64,000 nucleotides of DNA from Vibrio galatheae (GCF_000967545.1 NZ_JXXV01000011.1:1-64000); one strand, 5' to 3'. Numbered from the stretch's first letter, positions 30,125 through 40,173 are shown. Numbers and translations: made by a program. The notes: generated by a model not told the origin, from the sequence alone.

Positions 30125-30616
30125 GTGAATAAATTAATCAATACCTTACAAACTTGGTGGTTGAGTATCTCCCAGCGAGAACGCTGGTTGGTGCTGGCAT
30201 GCACCTTGTTGGTTGTGCTTGGCGGCATCTATTGGGGGATTGTCGCGCCAATCTCTGAGCGAGCGGACAACGCCAAAATGCGCATTCAAAGTGAAAAGCA
30301 ATTGCTATCTTGGGTGCAGAGCAAAGCGGATGAAATCAGTCAGTATCAGGGGCAAGGCGGACGTAGTGTGTCGAATATGCCACTCAACCAAGCGATTTCT
30401 TCCAGTGTAGGGCGCTTTAAAATTGAGTTGATACGCGTTCAGCCGCGTGGAGAAGAGTTCCAGGTATGGGTCTCGCCATTGCCTTTCAACCAACTGATGA
30501 ATTGGATTGCCTTCTTACAAGAGTCGCATGGCATTCATGTGGTGTTTCTTGATATCGACAAGGACGATCAAGCAGGTGTGGTTAAAGTGAATCGACTTCA
30601 ATTGAGCAGAGGGTAA
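30125..30616 (+). CDS. gspM: Type II secretion protein M
   Basis: A 163-residue single-span inner-membrane protein that pairs with GspL. The membrane helix is at about 20-40 (LVLACTLLVVLGGIYWGIV) and the periplasmic part is a small ferredoxin-like domain ending VVFLDIDKDDQAGVVKVNRL. The start is GTG, 10 nt after gspL. Confidence 0.95.
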   Translation: MNKLINTLQTWWLSISQRERWLVLACTLLVVLGGIYWGIVAPISERADNAKMRIQSEKQLLSWVQSKADEISQYQGQGGRSVSNMPLNQAISSSVGRFKIELIRVQPRGEEFQVWVSPLPFNQLMNWIAFLQESHGIHVVFLDIDKDDQAGVVKVNRLQLSRG

Positions 30617-30620
30617 TTAG

Positions 30621-31385
30621 GTGAAGAAAACACTGTTATCGGGGCTGTTTCTTTGCGGTGTATTTGTGACCAGTGCCATGGTGACGTTACCGGCCCAGTT
30701 TGTTGTTCAACTGCTCCCACTGCCTCAGCTGCTTACCGTGACGGGTATTGAAGGCACTCTGTGGCAGGGCTCTGCGCAGCAAATTAGCTGGCAAAGGCAA
30801 AATTACGGCGCATTGAGCTGGAAGATGAATATCGGCAAGCTTTTCACTGGTTCCGTTGAAGCACACGTGCGCTTTGGCCGTGGCAGTGATTTGTCACTGC
30901 AGGGGCGTGGCCTTGTTGGTTATTCGTTATCTGGCTTGTACGCAGAAAACCTGATTGCGTCTTTGCCTGCTGAAAAAGTGGTTGCGTTAGCGCCGCCATT
31001 GCCAATACCTCTCGATTTGACGGGGCAGGTTGAATTGAACCTGCGCTCCTATACATACGCAGCGCCATATTGTCAAAGCGCGCTAGGCAGTGTGGTGTGG
31101 AACACCCAAACCGTCACCACGCCGCTCGCTGATTTAGAAGTTGGCCCTGTTATTGCGAATCTTAGCTGCCAGCAAAGCGTGCTCGATGTAGAAGGTGAGC
31201 AAAACAGCGCTCAAGTCTCTAGCGGTTTTGTTGCCAAACTCAACCCAGATAACAGTTATAGCGCGAGTGCATGGTTTAAGCCGCAAGCTGAATTCCCGAC
31301 GGCTTTTGAACAACAGTTAAAATGGTTACCAACACCGGCTGACAGCGAAGGTAAGTTTCAGTTTCGCTATCAAGGGCGGCTGTGA
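30621..31385 (+). CDS. gspN: Type II secretion protein N
   Basis: A 254-residue envelope protein with an N-terminal hydrophobic anchor or signal (about 5-25) and a beta-rich periplasmic part. GspN is present in only some type II systems, including Vibrio; its role is not settled and it is dispensable in some species. It starts with GTG 4 nt after gspM and closes the operon. A bidirectional terminator separates it from the convergent envZ. Confidence 0.93.
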   Translation: MKKTLLSGLFLCGVFVTSAMVTLPAQFVVQLLPLPQLLTVTGIEGTLWQGSAQQISWQRQNYGALSWKMNIGKLFTGSVEAHVRFGRGSDLSLQGRGLVGYSLSGLYAENLIASLPAEKVVALAPPLPIPLDLTGQVELNLRSYTYAAPYCQSALGSVVWNTQTVTTPLADLEVGPVIANLSCQQSVLDVEGEQNSAQVSSGFVAKLNPDNSYSASAWFKPQAEFPTAFEQQLKWLPTPADSEGKFQFRYQGRL

Positions 31386-31402
31386 GCGCCTGTTAACAGA
31401 GG

Positions 31403-31438
31403 TAAAAAGGGCAGCGTTTGAGCTGCCCTTTGCGTTTT
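31403..31438. terminator. Bidirectional terminator, gspN/envZ
   Basis: AAAGGGCAGC pairs with GCTGCCCTTT around GTTTGA. On the minus strand the stem is followed by TTTTTACC, serving envZ; on the plus strand TTTGCGTTTT follows, serving gspN. Confidence 0.88.
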
Positions 31439-32744
31439 ACTTGATAACGGGAAAACTGATCTGAACTTTCAAGCCACCACCACTACGGTTATTGACGATC
31501 ACCGAACCGCTATGCTGGCTGGCAATGCGTTTAACGATGGCAAGCCCGAGTCCGGTTCCTTCACTGCCACGTGCGGTGTCTCCGCGAGTGAAGGGTTCAA
31601 ACAGTTTTGAAATCTGGCTTTGTTCAATCCCAGGGCCATTGTCTTCAACACTGACCCAGATCAGTTTGTTGTCTGCGGTAATGCCTGTACTGACCTTAAT
31701 CCAGCCATTGCCGTAGCGAATGGCATTGACCACTAAGTTGCTGACTGCGCGCTTAATGGCTATCGGGCTACCCAGTGTTTCTCGCAGTGGTTGCTGGAGC
31801 TTAGTTTCAATCTGCACTTCATAGCCTCCCTCAGAAGAGGCGACATCGTTGGCGATTTCATTGAGATCTACACTGACAAATGACTGTTTATTAACCGGCT
31901 TTAAGTAGTCCATAAACTGGCTGATGATTTCATTGCACTCTTCGGTATCGCTGATAATCCCCTCTGCCAGATAACTATCTTCTGGAGACATCATCTCAGT
32001 GGCAAGGCGGATTCGTGTTAGTGGTGTGCGCAGATCATGACTGATGCCTGCCATCAATAGGGCTCTATCTTCTTCGAGCGCCTGAATCCCTTTTGACATC
32101 TGGTTAAACGCGCGTGTTACCGAACGAATTTCTGAAGCGCCTTTTTCAGGCAGAGGCGGTGGAATTTCACCGCGACCAACACCTTTAGCGGCTTTCTCTA
32201 GCGCAATCAGCGGGCGGTTTTGCAAGCGGATGAACAGCCAGCCACCAGCGATAATCAACAGGGCCATAATTAGGCTGTTGCGAAACAGTGGGGTAAAATC
32301 ATCTTCTTGCAGCTCAGAAAGCGGGATACGTAGCAGCGATCCGGGCAGAGAGTCTATCTTCATCCACAAGACGTAGCTTTCGCTGCCGAGCATCATACGT
32401 ACATCGGTTGGTGACCCGAGCTCGTGCGTCATCTCTTCACTCATCAGATCAATCACGACGGCGTGATGATACTCCTCGGCGATCGGGCTATCTTCAGCGT
32501 GAATCGTCACCCCGAGCTGTTCTAATACGCGGCGGCGCAACGGTCGATCCATAGAGAGCGTATCTTCGGACAGCTCAGTGTCATCAAGCATGAGATTGAT
32601 TTCATGACCAAGAATTTTGTTGAACTGCTGCAGGCTCGGCATCAAAGCATAGTTAAATACCGCGTAGTAGGAATAGACCTGACTTGCGATCAGTAGTGTA
32701 AGGAAGATAAAAATCGATTGGGTAAATGAACTGCGACTGCGCAT
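31437..32744 (-). CDS. envZ: Osmosensor histidine kinase EnvZ
   Basis: An inner-membrane sensor kinase/phosphatase that controls OmpR. Helices lie at about 10-30 and 140-160 around a periplasmic domain containing the family segment [17 protein letters not shown] follows, then the H box ([12 protein letters not shown]), N box ([10 protein letters not shown]), G1 (DNGPGIEQ) and G2 (GTGLGLAI). The frame is open to a GTG at 32804. I place the start at the ATG at 32744: AAGGT precedes it, it aligns with E. coli EnvZ (MRRLRF...), and the longer version would have to begin inside a strong hairpin. That hairpin lies between ompR and envZ. Confidence 0.92.
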   Translation of the reverse strand: MRSRSSFTQSIFIFLTLLIASQVYSYYAVFNYALMPSLQQFNKILGHEINLMLDDTELSEDTLSMDRPLRRRVLEQLGVTIHAEDSPIAEEYHHAVVIDLMSEEMTHELGSPTDVRMMLGSESYVLWMKIDSLPGSLLRIPLSELQEDDFTPLFRNSLIMALLIIAGGWLFIRLQNRPLIALEKAAKGVGRGEIPPPLPEKGASEIRSVTRAFNQMSKGIQALEEDRALLMAGISHDLRTPLTRIRLATEMMSPEDSYLAEGIISDTEECNEIISQFMDYLKPVNKQSFVSVDLNEIANDVASSEGGYEVQIETKLQQPLRETLGSPIAIKRAVSNLVVNAIRYGNGWIKVSTGITADNKLIWVSVEDNGPGIEQSQISKLFEPFTRGDTARGSEGTGLGLAIVKRIASQHSGSVIVNNRSGGGLKVQISFPVIK

Positions 32745-32773
32745 AACACCGACCTTGGACATTGAGTGAGGCT

Positions 32774-32805
32774 GAAACAGAAAGTGCGAGACATGGTCTC
32801 GCACT
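32774..32805 (-). terminator. Hairpin between ompR and envZ (attenuator-like)
   Basis: Perfect 10-bp arms AGTGCGAGAC (32783-32792) and GTCTCGCACT (32796-32805) with a 3-nt loop. On the minus strand the stem is followed by TTCTGTTTC. It begins 20 nt after the ompR stop and ends about 40 nt before the preferred envZ start. It could end a fraction of ompR transcripts or stabilise the ompR message. Confidence 0.65.
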
Positions 32806-32824
32806 CTATCAAGCTAGCTGTGAT

Positions 32825-33544
32825 TTAGGCTTCTTTGCCATCAGGGACGAAGACGTAGCCGAGACCCCATACAGTTTGAATGTAACGCGGTTTACTCGGA
32901 TCTGCTTCAAGCATACGGCGTAGACGAGAGATTTGCACATCGATAGAACGTTCCATTGCTGAGTACTCGCGACCACGCGCCATGTTCATCAGTTTATCGC
33001 GTGACATTGGCTCTCTGGCGTTGGTGACTAGGGCTTTAAGCACCGCAAATTCACCGGAAGTCAGTGGCATTGCCTCGTCTCCGCGGAACATTTCGCGCGT
33101 TCCTAGGTTGAGACGAAATTCACCGAATTCAACCACAGACTCTTCACTGCTTGGTGCGCCTGGCAATTCCGTTGTTTGACGACGCAGCACTGCTTTAATA
33201 CGTGCCAACAATTCTCTCGGATTGAAAGGTTTCGGCAAATAATCATCGGCGCCGACTTCCAAGCCAACGATACGGTCAATTTCATCGCCTTTTGCCGTTA
33301 GCATCAGAATCGGGATGGTATTGTTGGCGTTACGTAAACGACGGCAGATGGACAGGCCATCTTCACCAGGCAACATCAGGTCTAATACCATCAAATGAAA
33401 AGTTTCACGCGTTAACAGGCGGTCCATCTGCTCACTGTTGGCAACACTACGAACTTGAAATCCTTGTTCTGAGAGGTAACGCTCTAGTAGAGCACGAAGT
33501 CGTGCATCATCATCAACAACTAAGATCTTGTGATTTTCTTGCAT
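32825..33544 (-). CDS. ompR: Response regulator OmpR
   Basis: A 239-residue DNA-binding response regulator paired with EnvZ. The receiver domain has the acidic pair VVDDDARLR near 10 and phospho-acceptor Asp55 (LDLMLPGEDG). A winged-helix domain occupies the second half, with SGEFAVLKALV and the recognition region SAMERSIDVQISRLRR, close to E. coli OmpR. The frame opens seven codons earlier, but the ATG at 33544 has GGTGG upstream and gives the family N terminus. It diverges from greB. Confidence 0.97.
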   Translation of the reverse strand: MQENHKILVVDDDARLRALLERYLSEQGFQVRSVANSEQMDRLLTRETFHLMVLDLMLPGEDGLSICRRLRNANNTIPILMLTAKGDEIDRIVGLEVGADDYLPKPFNPRELLARIKAVLRRQTTELPGAPSSEESVVEFGEFRLNLGTREMFRGDEAMPLTSGEFAVLKALVTNAREPMSRDKLMNMARGREYSAMERSIDVQISRLRRMLEADPSKPRYIQTVWGLGYVFVPDGKEA

Positions 33545-33716
33545 GTAATGGTTCCACCTATTCATTCAGCGCGCAACGTCTGGGTGTAGAAACAGTCACC
33601 TATTGCGCAGCTTGAAATGTAACATTGTTCTTTGGCTCTTGGTGCAAAGAATTGTTAACGTTTATTTCCTTTTTAGCTAATGTATATCGCAACTTCAATT
33701 TAATATCGTCAGAAAT

Positions 33717-34196
33717 ATGAAAACGAACCTAATAACGCGCGAAGGCTTTGATCGACTAAAGAAAGAGCTCGATTTTTTATGGAAAGAAGATCGCCCAGAA
33801 GTGACCAAAAAAGTGACTTGGGCGGCCAGTCTCGGTGACCGGAGTGAAAACGCTGATTATCAATACAACAAGAAGCGCTTACGCGAAATTGACCGCCGAG
33901 TGCGCTACTTACGTAAGCGTTTGGAACAAGTCAATGTGGTTGATTACTCGCCGCAGCAAGAAGGGAAAGTCTTCTTTGGCGCTTGGGTAGAAATTGAAAA
34001 TGAAGCGGGGGAAGTGAAAGCGTTTCGGATTGTTGGCCCTGATGAGATTTACGGTGATGCCAAAGGTTATATCTCGATCGATTCCCCAATGGCGCGTGCC
34101 TTGTTGAAGAAACAGGTGGATGACGAATTTAGCGTTAAAACGCCTGAAGGTTACAAGGAGTGGTTCGTTAACAGCATTCGTTACAGTGCTGAGTAA
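33717..34196 (+). CDS. greB: Transcript cleavage factor GreB
   Basis: A 159-residue RNA polymerase secondary-channel factor that rescues backtracked complexes. The N-terminal coiled coil carries the acidic tip in the segment LGDRSENADYQYNKKR (about 40-55), and the C-terminal FKBP-like domain carries the GreB family residues (VGPDEIYGDAKGYISIDSP). Length is typical. It diverges from ompR, an arrangement conserved in gammaproteobacteria. No strong Shine-Dalgarno is visible next to the ATG. Confidence 0.96.
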   Translation: MKTNLITREGFDRLKKELDFLWKEDRPEVTKKVTWAASLGDRSENADYQYNKKRLREIDRRVRYLRKRLEQVNVVDYSPQQEGKVFFGAWVEIENEAGEVKAFRIVGPDEIYGDAKGYISIDSPMARALLKKQVDDEFSVKTPEGYKEWFVNSIRYSAE

Positions 34197-34208
34197 TCAT
34201 GCGCCGTA

Positions 34209-34234
34209 ATAAAAAGTCCCGCTAGGCGGGACTT
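34209..34234 (-). terminator. Terminator of the retropepsin-like gene
   Basis: AAGTCCCGC (34214-34222) pairs with GCGGGACTT (34226-34234) around TAG; the minus strand continues TTTTTATTA. It may also slow plus-strand readthrough from greB. Confidence 0.88.
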
Positions 34235-34242
34235 AGAGAAGA

Positions 34243-36132
34243 TTACTTTTCACCAGCGGGTTTGTCGGTGAGGATGTAATTATGTTCACTGTCAACCACA
34301 GCGCCATATTGGAGGAAGTTCTTACCTAAGATCATGCTGTAGTGGAAGCGGCTACGATCTTGCAGATTGACGCGAATCTTTTTCTCCAGATCACCGAGTT
34401 TAATGTACATTTCAACCACTGGACGTAGGGTCGGCTGCTCACCTTCTTTGGCCCGAATCGTCATACTGTCGACCATAGGTAGCGTGAAGTCTTTCTCCAT
34501 ACCTAAGTCATTTTGATAGGTAAAACTGACCATCTCTTTACCATCTTGTTTAAAGCGTTTGATGTTTTGTGCATTGATGGAGCTAACATCAGCACCGGTA
34601 TCTAACTTAACCGGAAATTTGAGTTCGCCAACCTGTGCCGCCTCAATATGGCCTGCTTTAAACAGTGGGTACGACTCGAGTAAATGGTTAGTGCGAGTGT
34701 TGATAAGCACGCCATCTTGCGACATCTTTTGACCGATGATGAAGTAGTCTTGGCTTTCATCCTCGTCTAGGACATCAAGTGCGTACGGCAGCTCAACTTT
34801 CTCGCCACCTAAGGTAAACGTACCAAACACCACAGGGCGCAGGTCGTCGCCTACTTTGAGCGTTTTGTTGATCGGCTTGGAAAACTGTGTCGCCTCGCCA
34901 TTCGAGTTGGTGAGGTAGTAGGTCACCAACTCTTTGCCTTTCTTATCAAAAATCTCAAAGCTCGCCACTTTGAGTAGCGGCGTTTTAACGGTTAGAGATG
35001 GTGTCGCAACCAACTTAATATCGTCGAGCACAAGCATCTCTTCGGCTGATACTTGGAGAGCATTTGGCTTACTGCTGAGAGTTTTTTTCTTACTGGCTAA
35101 CAAGGATTTAGCGCTGGTGTCGATCACAAAACGGCGATTTAACGTCTCTTTGCCTAAACGCAGTTGGGTACTGAACTTACTGCGATCAGTTAAGTAAACT
35201 AGCCACTTTTGAGTGTGGTTGCCTGTATCGACAGACACAAAGACCATCGGGCGCATCTCTCCTGCCACATTTAACATGCGCACGATTGGTAGCGTTAGTG
35301 TTTTGCTTGCCCCTTGGCTGTCAGCAATATCAAAAGAGACTTGTTGCTTGTTGGTATCGACCTCGACCTTAGTCGCATGCAAGGCTGAGTAGTTGTTTTT
35401 CAGCGAGTAGCTGATTTTTTGCGTCACGCCCTCAATATTGACGCTTTCTTTCTTACCTATTAGTTGGGCGTCTTTTTGCTCTTGCAGGTAATCGTACCCG
35501 GCGTAAACCCAAGCATGGCTATCAAGGAAAGTTTTACCAATTAATATTGGCGCTGAAAATTGTGAGCGATCAGTGAGGTTAACCTGAGTCATCACCGTTG
35601 TGCCTGCAATGGTCATCGGTAAAGATACGGTTGGTCTGAGGATCGCGTCTTCATCAGTACGATTGCGAATCATGCCAACCCGATCAAGTGGGCGAGTGAC
35701 TTCGATGCTCTTGCCTGTATGCGGGTGCAAAAGGGTAAAGGTGACTTCGACTTGATAGGGTGCAAATAGCTCGGCATCCCAGTCGTCGTAATCGACGCTA
35801 TCAATGGCATCTAATTCGACCAAGGCCTGCATCAGTTTTTCATCTTTGAGGGTGCTTAACTCTGAATGAGAACTGGCAATATGAATGTTGGTCGCATGCA
35901 TCGAGGTGGTATCTGCACCAGTATCAATTTTTCCCGCAAAGGCAATACCTTTGAGTGCTTCTACCTCGTTGAGATAGACGCTTTCGACGCGGCCTAAAAC
36001 CAATTTATCATCTAGGCGATAAACCGGTGACTGAGTGGTGGCATTGATTGTTGCATCGCCTTTTTCAGCCAAGGCCAACGGAGAGGCTAGAGAGACAGAG
36101 AGTACCGAAAGGGCCAGTAAGATTTTTTTCAT
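34243..36132 (-). CDS. Retropepsin-like protein with four tandem domains (RimK/LysX-type, DUF-type Zn_protease family)
   Basis: A 629-residue exported protein (signal peptide about 1-22, cut near ALA). The family (PF05618) is usually named ATP-dependent zinc protease or RimK/LysX family, but the fold is retropepsin-like with a DTGA active-site motif. I see four repeats. Repeat 1 (about 48-205) has KIDTGADTTSMHA, LRPTVSLP and ILIGKTFLD. Repeat 2 (about 225-345) has YSALHATKV in the place of DTGA-x-SMHA, then MRPMVFVSV and LRLGKETL. Repeat 3 (about 360-480) has LRPVVFGTF and FIIGQKM. Repeat 4 (about 490-622) has KLDTGADVSSINA, LRPVVEMY and MILGKNFL. Only repeats 1 and 4 keep the catalytic Asp-Thr-Gly. 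Typical family members have one domain of about 150 residues. Substrate unknown. Confidence 0.82.
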   Translation of the reverse strand: MKKILLALSVLSVSLASPLALAEKGDATINATTQSPVYRLDDKLVLGRVESVYLNEVEALKGIAFAGKIDTGADTTSMHATNIHIASSHSELSTLKDEKLMQALVELDAIDSVDYDDWDAELFAPYQVEVTFTLLHPHTGKSIEVTRPLDRVGMIRNRTDEDAILRPTVSLPMTIAGTTVMTQVNLTDRSQFSAPILIGKTFLDSHAWVYAGYDYLQEQKDAQLIGKKESVNIEGVTQKISYSLKNNYSALHATKVEVDTNKQQVSFDIADSQGASKTLTLPIVRMLNVAGEMRPMVFVSVDTGNHTQKWLVYLTDRSKFSTQLRLGKETLNRRFVIDTSAKSLLASKKKTLSSKPNALQVSAEEMLVLDDIKLVATPSLTVKTPLLKVASFEIFDKKGKELVTYYLTNSNGEATQFSKPINKTLKVGDDLRPVVFGTFTLGGEKVELPYALDVLDEDESQDYFIIGQKMSQDGVLINTRTNHLLESYPLFKAGHIEAAQVGELKFPVKLDTGADVSSINAQNIKRFKQDGKEMVSFTYQNDLGMEKDFTLPMVDSMTIRAKEGEQPTLRPVVEMYIKLGDLEKKIRVNLQDRSRFHYSMILGKNFLQYGAVVDSEHNYILTDKPAGEK

Positions 36133-36354
36133 CGCAGTTCCAACTACTCGTTATTCGCACAGGTCTTGAACGAAGTTAGTTTCATTTTTCACAGTTAAGT
36201 TCTAGCTTGTTTCTAGTTCTGACACAACTTTCACAAAATTGCCAAACTATTGGCAAAACAATTGCGTAACCTTCTAACTGTAACAAAAACTATTGCTTTT
36301 TACCTGTCAAACCCCCATGTATTTAACGTTTAAACATAATAAGAGATTCAACGG

Positions 36355-38676
36355 ATGAGCCAAGCTATCTGTAATTTGATTGCTCAGGAACTGAGTGTTC
36401 GCCCCGAGCAGGTTACTGCCGCTGTTAACTTGATTGACGATGGCAATACAGTGCCATTTATTGCCCGTTACCGCAAAGAGGTGACAGGTGGACTGGATGA
36501 TACTCAACTGCGTAACCTTGATAGCCGCTTATCTTATCTACGAGAGCTTGATGAGCGCCGCCAAACCATTCTCAAATCGATTCAAGAACAAGGCAAACTG
36601 AGCACTGAACTAGAAGCTGACATTCTTCAGGCCGACAGCAAAACCCGTCTTGAAGACCTTTACTTGCCTTACAAGCCGAAACGCCGCACTAAAGGCCAGA
36701 TTGCGATTGAAGCAGGCCTTGAACCCTTGGCTGATACACTGTGGAACCTGCCACAAACAGAACCGGAGAGCGAAGCGGCTCGCTACGTTGATGCCGACAA
36801 GGGGATTGCGGATACTAAAGCGGCGCTTGATGGAGCGCGCGCGATTGTGATGGAACGTATCGCCGAAGACGCTAATTTGCTTGAGAAAATTCGTCTCTAT
36901 CTCAATCGCAATGCCGAGTTAGTCTCTCGAGTGGTCGAAGGCAAAGAGCGTGAAGGAGAGAAGTTTAAAGATTACTTTGCGCACAATGAAGCACTGAGTA
37001 AAGTGCCATCACACCGCGCTCTTGCTATGTTACGCGGCCGTAATGAAGGTTTCTTAACCCTGGCGATGAACGCCGACCCCGCGCAAGAAGAAGGTGCGCG
37101 CCAATCATACTGTGAGAGCATCATTAGTGACCATTACGGCATCTCTCTCAGTAATGCGCCTGCTGACTCGTGGCGCAAGCAAGTGATCAGTTGGGCGTGG
37201 CGAATCAAAGTCTCGATGCATATGGAAACCGAACTGATGGGCGCAATGAAAGAGCGTGCCGAGATCGAAGCGATTGAAGTTTTCGCGACTAACCTGAAAG
37301 ATCTATTGATGGCCGCGCCTGCTGGGCCGCGTGCAACGCTAGGTCTCGACCCCGGTCTACGTACGGGTTCTAAGATTGCTGTGGTCGATACGACTGGTAA
37401 GGTGCTCGCGACCGAGACCATCTACCCACACCCACCACAAAAGCAGTATGAGAAATCGGCGCAGATTGTCGATGCTTTGGTGCGCAAGCATAACGTGGAC
37501 TTGATTGCGATAGGCAATGGTACGGCTTCTCGTGAAACCGACAGTTTTGTTGCTGATTTGATTAAGCGCGGCAGTCTCAAAGTACAGAAAATTATGGTTA
37601 GTGAAGCGGGCGCTTCGGTTTATTCTGCGTCAGAGCTAGCGGCGAATGAATTTCCTAATCTTGACGTATCCCTGCGCGGCGCTGTTTCGATTGCCCGTCG
37701 TCTGCAAGACCCTCTCGCTGAGCTAGTGAAAATCGATCCGAAATCTATCGGTGTCGGTCAGTACCAGCACGATGTCAGCCAGTCGATGTTAGCTAAGCGT
37801 CTTGATGCTGTAGTTGAAGATTGTGTTAACGCAGTTGGCGTTGATGTCAACACCGCTTCTCCGGCGTTATTAACTCGGGTCGCGGGTTTATCGAGTACTT
37901 TGGCGCAGAATATTGTCGATTATCGCGACGAAAACGGCCGTTTTGAAACGCGTACCACGCTGAAAAAGGTGGCTCGTCTCGGGCCAAAAGCCTTTGAGCA
38001 GTGTGTCGGCTTTTTGCGTATTATGGATGGTAAGAATCCACTCGATGCTTCATCCGTTCACCCAGAAGCCTACCCTGTGGTGAAAGCGATTGCGGAGAAA
38101 AACCGCAAAGATGTCAAAGCCTTGATTGGTGATAGTCAGTTCCTGCGTGGTCTGCATGCGGTGGATTACACCAACGATAGCTTTGGTGTTCCAACCGTGA
38201 CGGACATTATTAAAGAGCTTGATAAGCCCGGGCGCGATCCACGTCCAGAGTTTAAGACCGCGACCTTCGCTGATGGGGTCAACCAAGTGTCTGACCTCGA
38301 ACCGGGTATGGTGCTAGAAGGTGTGGTGTCGAACGTTGCGAACTTTGGTGCCTTTGTCGATATTGGCGTACATCAGGATGGTTTAGTGCATATCTCTTCC
38401 TTGACCGATCGCTATATCTCAGACCCACGTGAAGTGGTGAAGGCGGGCGATATTGTCAAAGTCAAAGTGATGGAAGTCGATGTGCAGCGTAAACGTATTG
38501 GCCTTTCAATGCGTTTGACCGATGAACCGGGACAAGATAATCGTCCGCAACGTTCAAGTGCTCCGCGTGGTCAGCAGCGTCAAGCGCAAGGTGGGCAGCG
38601 TCGCCGCGATGACTCGTCGAACAGTAGTGCGATGGGCGGCGCGTTTGCCGCGGCCTTTGCCAAAGCGAAACGCTAA
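36355..38676 (+). CDS. tex: Tex-family RNA-binding transcription accessory protein
   Basis: A 773-residue nucleic-acid-binding protein of the Tex/YhgF family. Order of domains: N-terminal helical part with [14 protein letters not shown] (about 38-51), a YqgF-like nuclease-fold domain ([20 protein letters not shown] near 330), two helix-hairpin-helix segments ([20 protein letters not shown] near 500), and an S1 RNA-binding domain near 645-720. The C-terminal tail is Arg/Gln/Gly rich. Tex is linked to transcription and RNA processing in other bacteria, but its precise role is unclear. A terminator follows directly. Confidence 0.96.
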   Translation: MSQAICNLIAQELSVRPEQVTAAVNLIDDGNTVPFIARYRKEVTGGLDDTQLRNLDSRLSYLRELDERRQTILKSIQEQGKLSTELEADILQADSKTRLEDLYLPYKPKRRTKGQIAIEAGLEPLADTLWNLPQTEPESEAARYVDADKGIADTKAALDGARAIVMERIAEDANLLEKIRLYLNRNAELVSRVVEGKEREGEKFKDYFAHNEALSKVPSHRALAMLRGRNEGFLTLAMNADPAQEEGARQSYCESIISDHYGISLSNAPADSWRKQVISWAWRIKVSMHMETELMGAMKERAEIEAIEVFATNLKDLLMAAPAGPRATLGLDPGLRTGSKIAVVDTTGKVLATETIYPHPPQKQYEKSAQIVDALVRKHNVDLIAIGNGTASRETDSFVADLIKRGSLKVQKIMVSEAGASVYSASELAANEFPNLDVSLRGAVSIARRLQDPLAELVKIDPKSIGVGQYQHDVSQSMLAKRLDAVVEDCVNAVGVDVNTASPALLTRVAGLSSTLAQNIVDYRDENGRFETRTTLKKVARLGPKAFEQCVGFLRIMDGKNPLDASSVHPEAYPVVKAIAEKNRKDVKALIGDSQFLRGLHAVDYTNDSFGVPTVTDIIKELDKPGRDPRPEFKTATFADGVNQVSDLEPGMVLEGVVSNVANFGAFVDIGVHQDGLVHISSLTDRYISDPREVVKAGDIVKVKVMEVDVQRKRIGLSMRLTDEPGQDNRPQRSSAPRGQQRQAQGGQRRRDDSSNSSAMGGAFAAAFAKAKR

Positions 38677-38697
38677 CCGTTAAGGCGCCCAAAATAT

Positions 38698-38734
38698 AAA
38701 TCCCCGCAGTCGTGATACGAGCGGGGATTTTTTT
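38698..38734 (+). terminator. Terminator of tex
   Basis: AAATCCCCGC pairs with GCGGGGATTT around a loop of about 13 nt, followed by TTTTCGG. It begins 22 nt after the tex stop. Confidence 0.9.
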
Positions 38735-38770
38735 CGGCATAACCTTATCGAACCAGAGAACGACAAGGTA

Positions 38771-39241
38771 CTACAACACCGCAATGACATCAGACGGAGT
38801 ATTGGGGGCAACAGCGTCACCGTAATGAAATTTAATCACGGTTCTGCGTTTCGCCATCATCCCGTCCGTTATCGCCGCATCGATTAAGCGTTTCGGCAAG
38901 CGAAAACGCATGGCGTAGCCTTTACCTTGATGCTCGCTATAACTATCCAGTGCCAGCAGTTGGAAGAGTCTATCAAGAGTATCTTGAGGTTCTTCCTGAG
39001 AAACTGCAATGGTATGACCACTTTCTTCCATCTCATAGCTTGGATGCTCTGAGGGATCCCATGATGATTGCCTTCGCCGTTTATCGTCAGCCTTTACTTT
39101 TCGTTCTGCGTTGCTCTTGGTCAATGCCATTGTCGGGGCAACCGGCTCACGAACTTTATTGTCGCGCGCTGCTTGCTCCGTTTGCACATTAACCGATGGG
39201 GCGATCAGTGGAACACTTACGTTCGTAGGTGATACGAGCAT
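38771..39241 (-). CDS. Unrecognised protein, 156 residues
   Basis: I do not recognise a characterised family. The N-terminal half (about 1-95) is low in hydrophobic residues, rich in Lys, Arg, Glu, Ser and Pro, and likely disordered (KADDKRRRQSSWDPSEHPSY). The C-terminal half looks folded: DTLDRLFQLLALDSY near 87-101 is a helix and GYAMRFRLPKRLI near 107-119 is a strand-helix segment. There is no signal peptide or membrane helix. A strong Shine-Dalgarno AGGAGGT precedes the ATG. The coding pattern and position between tex and bioH suggest a real Vibrio-restricted gene. I would not assign a function. Confidence 0.75.
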   Translation of the reverse strand: MLVSPTNVSVPLIAPSVNVQTEQAARDNKVREPVAPTMALTKSNAERKVKADDKRRRQSSWDPSEHPSYEMEESGHTIAVSQEEPQDTLDRLFQLLALDSYSEHQGKGYAMRFRLPKRLIDAAITDGMMAKRRTVIKFHYGDAVAPNTPSDVIAVL

Positions 39242-39369
39242 TCATTGACCTCCTCACGCCCAACCGGAGAGCAAGGTCAAAAGACCTTAGCCACTCTTTC
39301 GGTTAGTTTATTTATCGACCAGTTGAGATAAATATTTAGCCAAGATTTAATTTATTTGCACATTGTTCA

Positions 39370-40173
39370 TTAACGGGCTGTAGACGTGATGAAGCGCTGG
39401 ACTTGGTGGCAAAACGCTTCTAACTCGGTCATGAAAGGGGCATGGGACGAGTCAGGGAAAATAAAACTTTTACTATTAGGCGAGAGTGCATCGACATCAC
39501 TGGCGACTTTGGCGGGCACTAAACCATCTAAGCGACCGTAGAGGCGCAACATAGGCACAGTTAAGCTTTCTAGTTGGCTGCGGTAGTCAAGATCAGCAAG
39601 TAACTGCAACCCTGCCAGTAGCGAGGTTGGGTTGGGCGTCGGGCGTGATAACACCGCTTGCTTGAGCTGTTTAACATCTCGCCTGGCTGAAGGGCTGCCC
39701 ATCGCCTGCAGGGCCATAAATCGCTCAATCGTAAGCTGGAAGTCTTCCACCAGTTGTTCGGTAAAGGCGCTTAAGACATTGGGTTGGATACCGCGCCAAG
39801 GCCGTTCGGCAGCAAACTTGGGTGAGCTTGCCACGGTAATCAGCTTTTTTACCCGCAAAGGGTGATTGAGCGCGATATGGGTAGCCAGCAAACCACCGAG
39901 AGACCAACCGAGCCAGATCGCTTGATCGGGCGCATCACGTAGCACTTGCTCGGTAAGGTTGTCCATCGTATCAAAACTGGTGTGGTGACTGTGACCAAAT
40001 CCCGGCAGGTCAACCACATGGACGCAAAAGTGTTGGCTAAGTTCATTGACAGTTTGTTGCCAAACCGCGCCATTCATTCCCCAGCCATGCAGTAACACCA
40101 GGTCATCCCCCTGACCTGTGGATTGCCAATACAAAGATTTAACGTTGCTCTCGGTTTGCTGCACTTTTTCCAT
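39370..40173 (-). CDS. bioH: Pimeloyl-ACP methyl ester esterase BioH
   Basis: An alpha/beta hydrolase that releases pimeloyl-ACP from its methyl ester in biotin synthesis. It shows the oxyanion HGWGMNG segment, the nucleophile elbow GWSLGG, the acid Asp in YGRLDGLVP and the catalytic His in SSHAPF. The frame opens further upstream, up to 40221, which is 13 nt from the divergent comF start. I prefer the ATG at 40173 (267 residues; the family is about 255), with a GTG nine bases downstream as an alternative. The start is uncertain. It diverges from comF, the arrangement seen in E. coli. Confidence 0.9.
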   Translation of the reverse strand: MEKVQQTESNVKSLYWQSTGQGDDLVLLHGWGMNGAVWQQTVNELSQHFCVHVVDLPGFGHSHHTSFDTMDNLTEQVLRDAPDQAIWLGWSLGGLLATHIALNHPLRVKKLITVASSPKFAAERPWRGIQPNVLSAFTEQLVEDFQLTIERFMALQAMGSPSARRDVKQLKQAVLSRPTPNPTSLLAGLQLLADLDYRSQLESLTVPMLRLYGRLDGLVPAKVASDVDALSPNSKSFIFPDSSHAPFMTELEAFCHQVQRFITSTAR

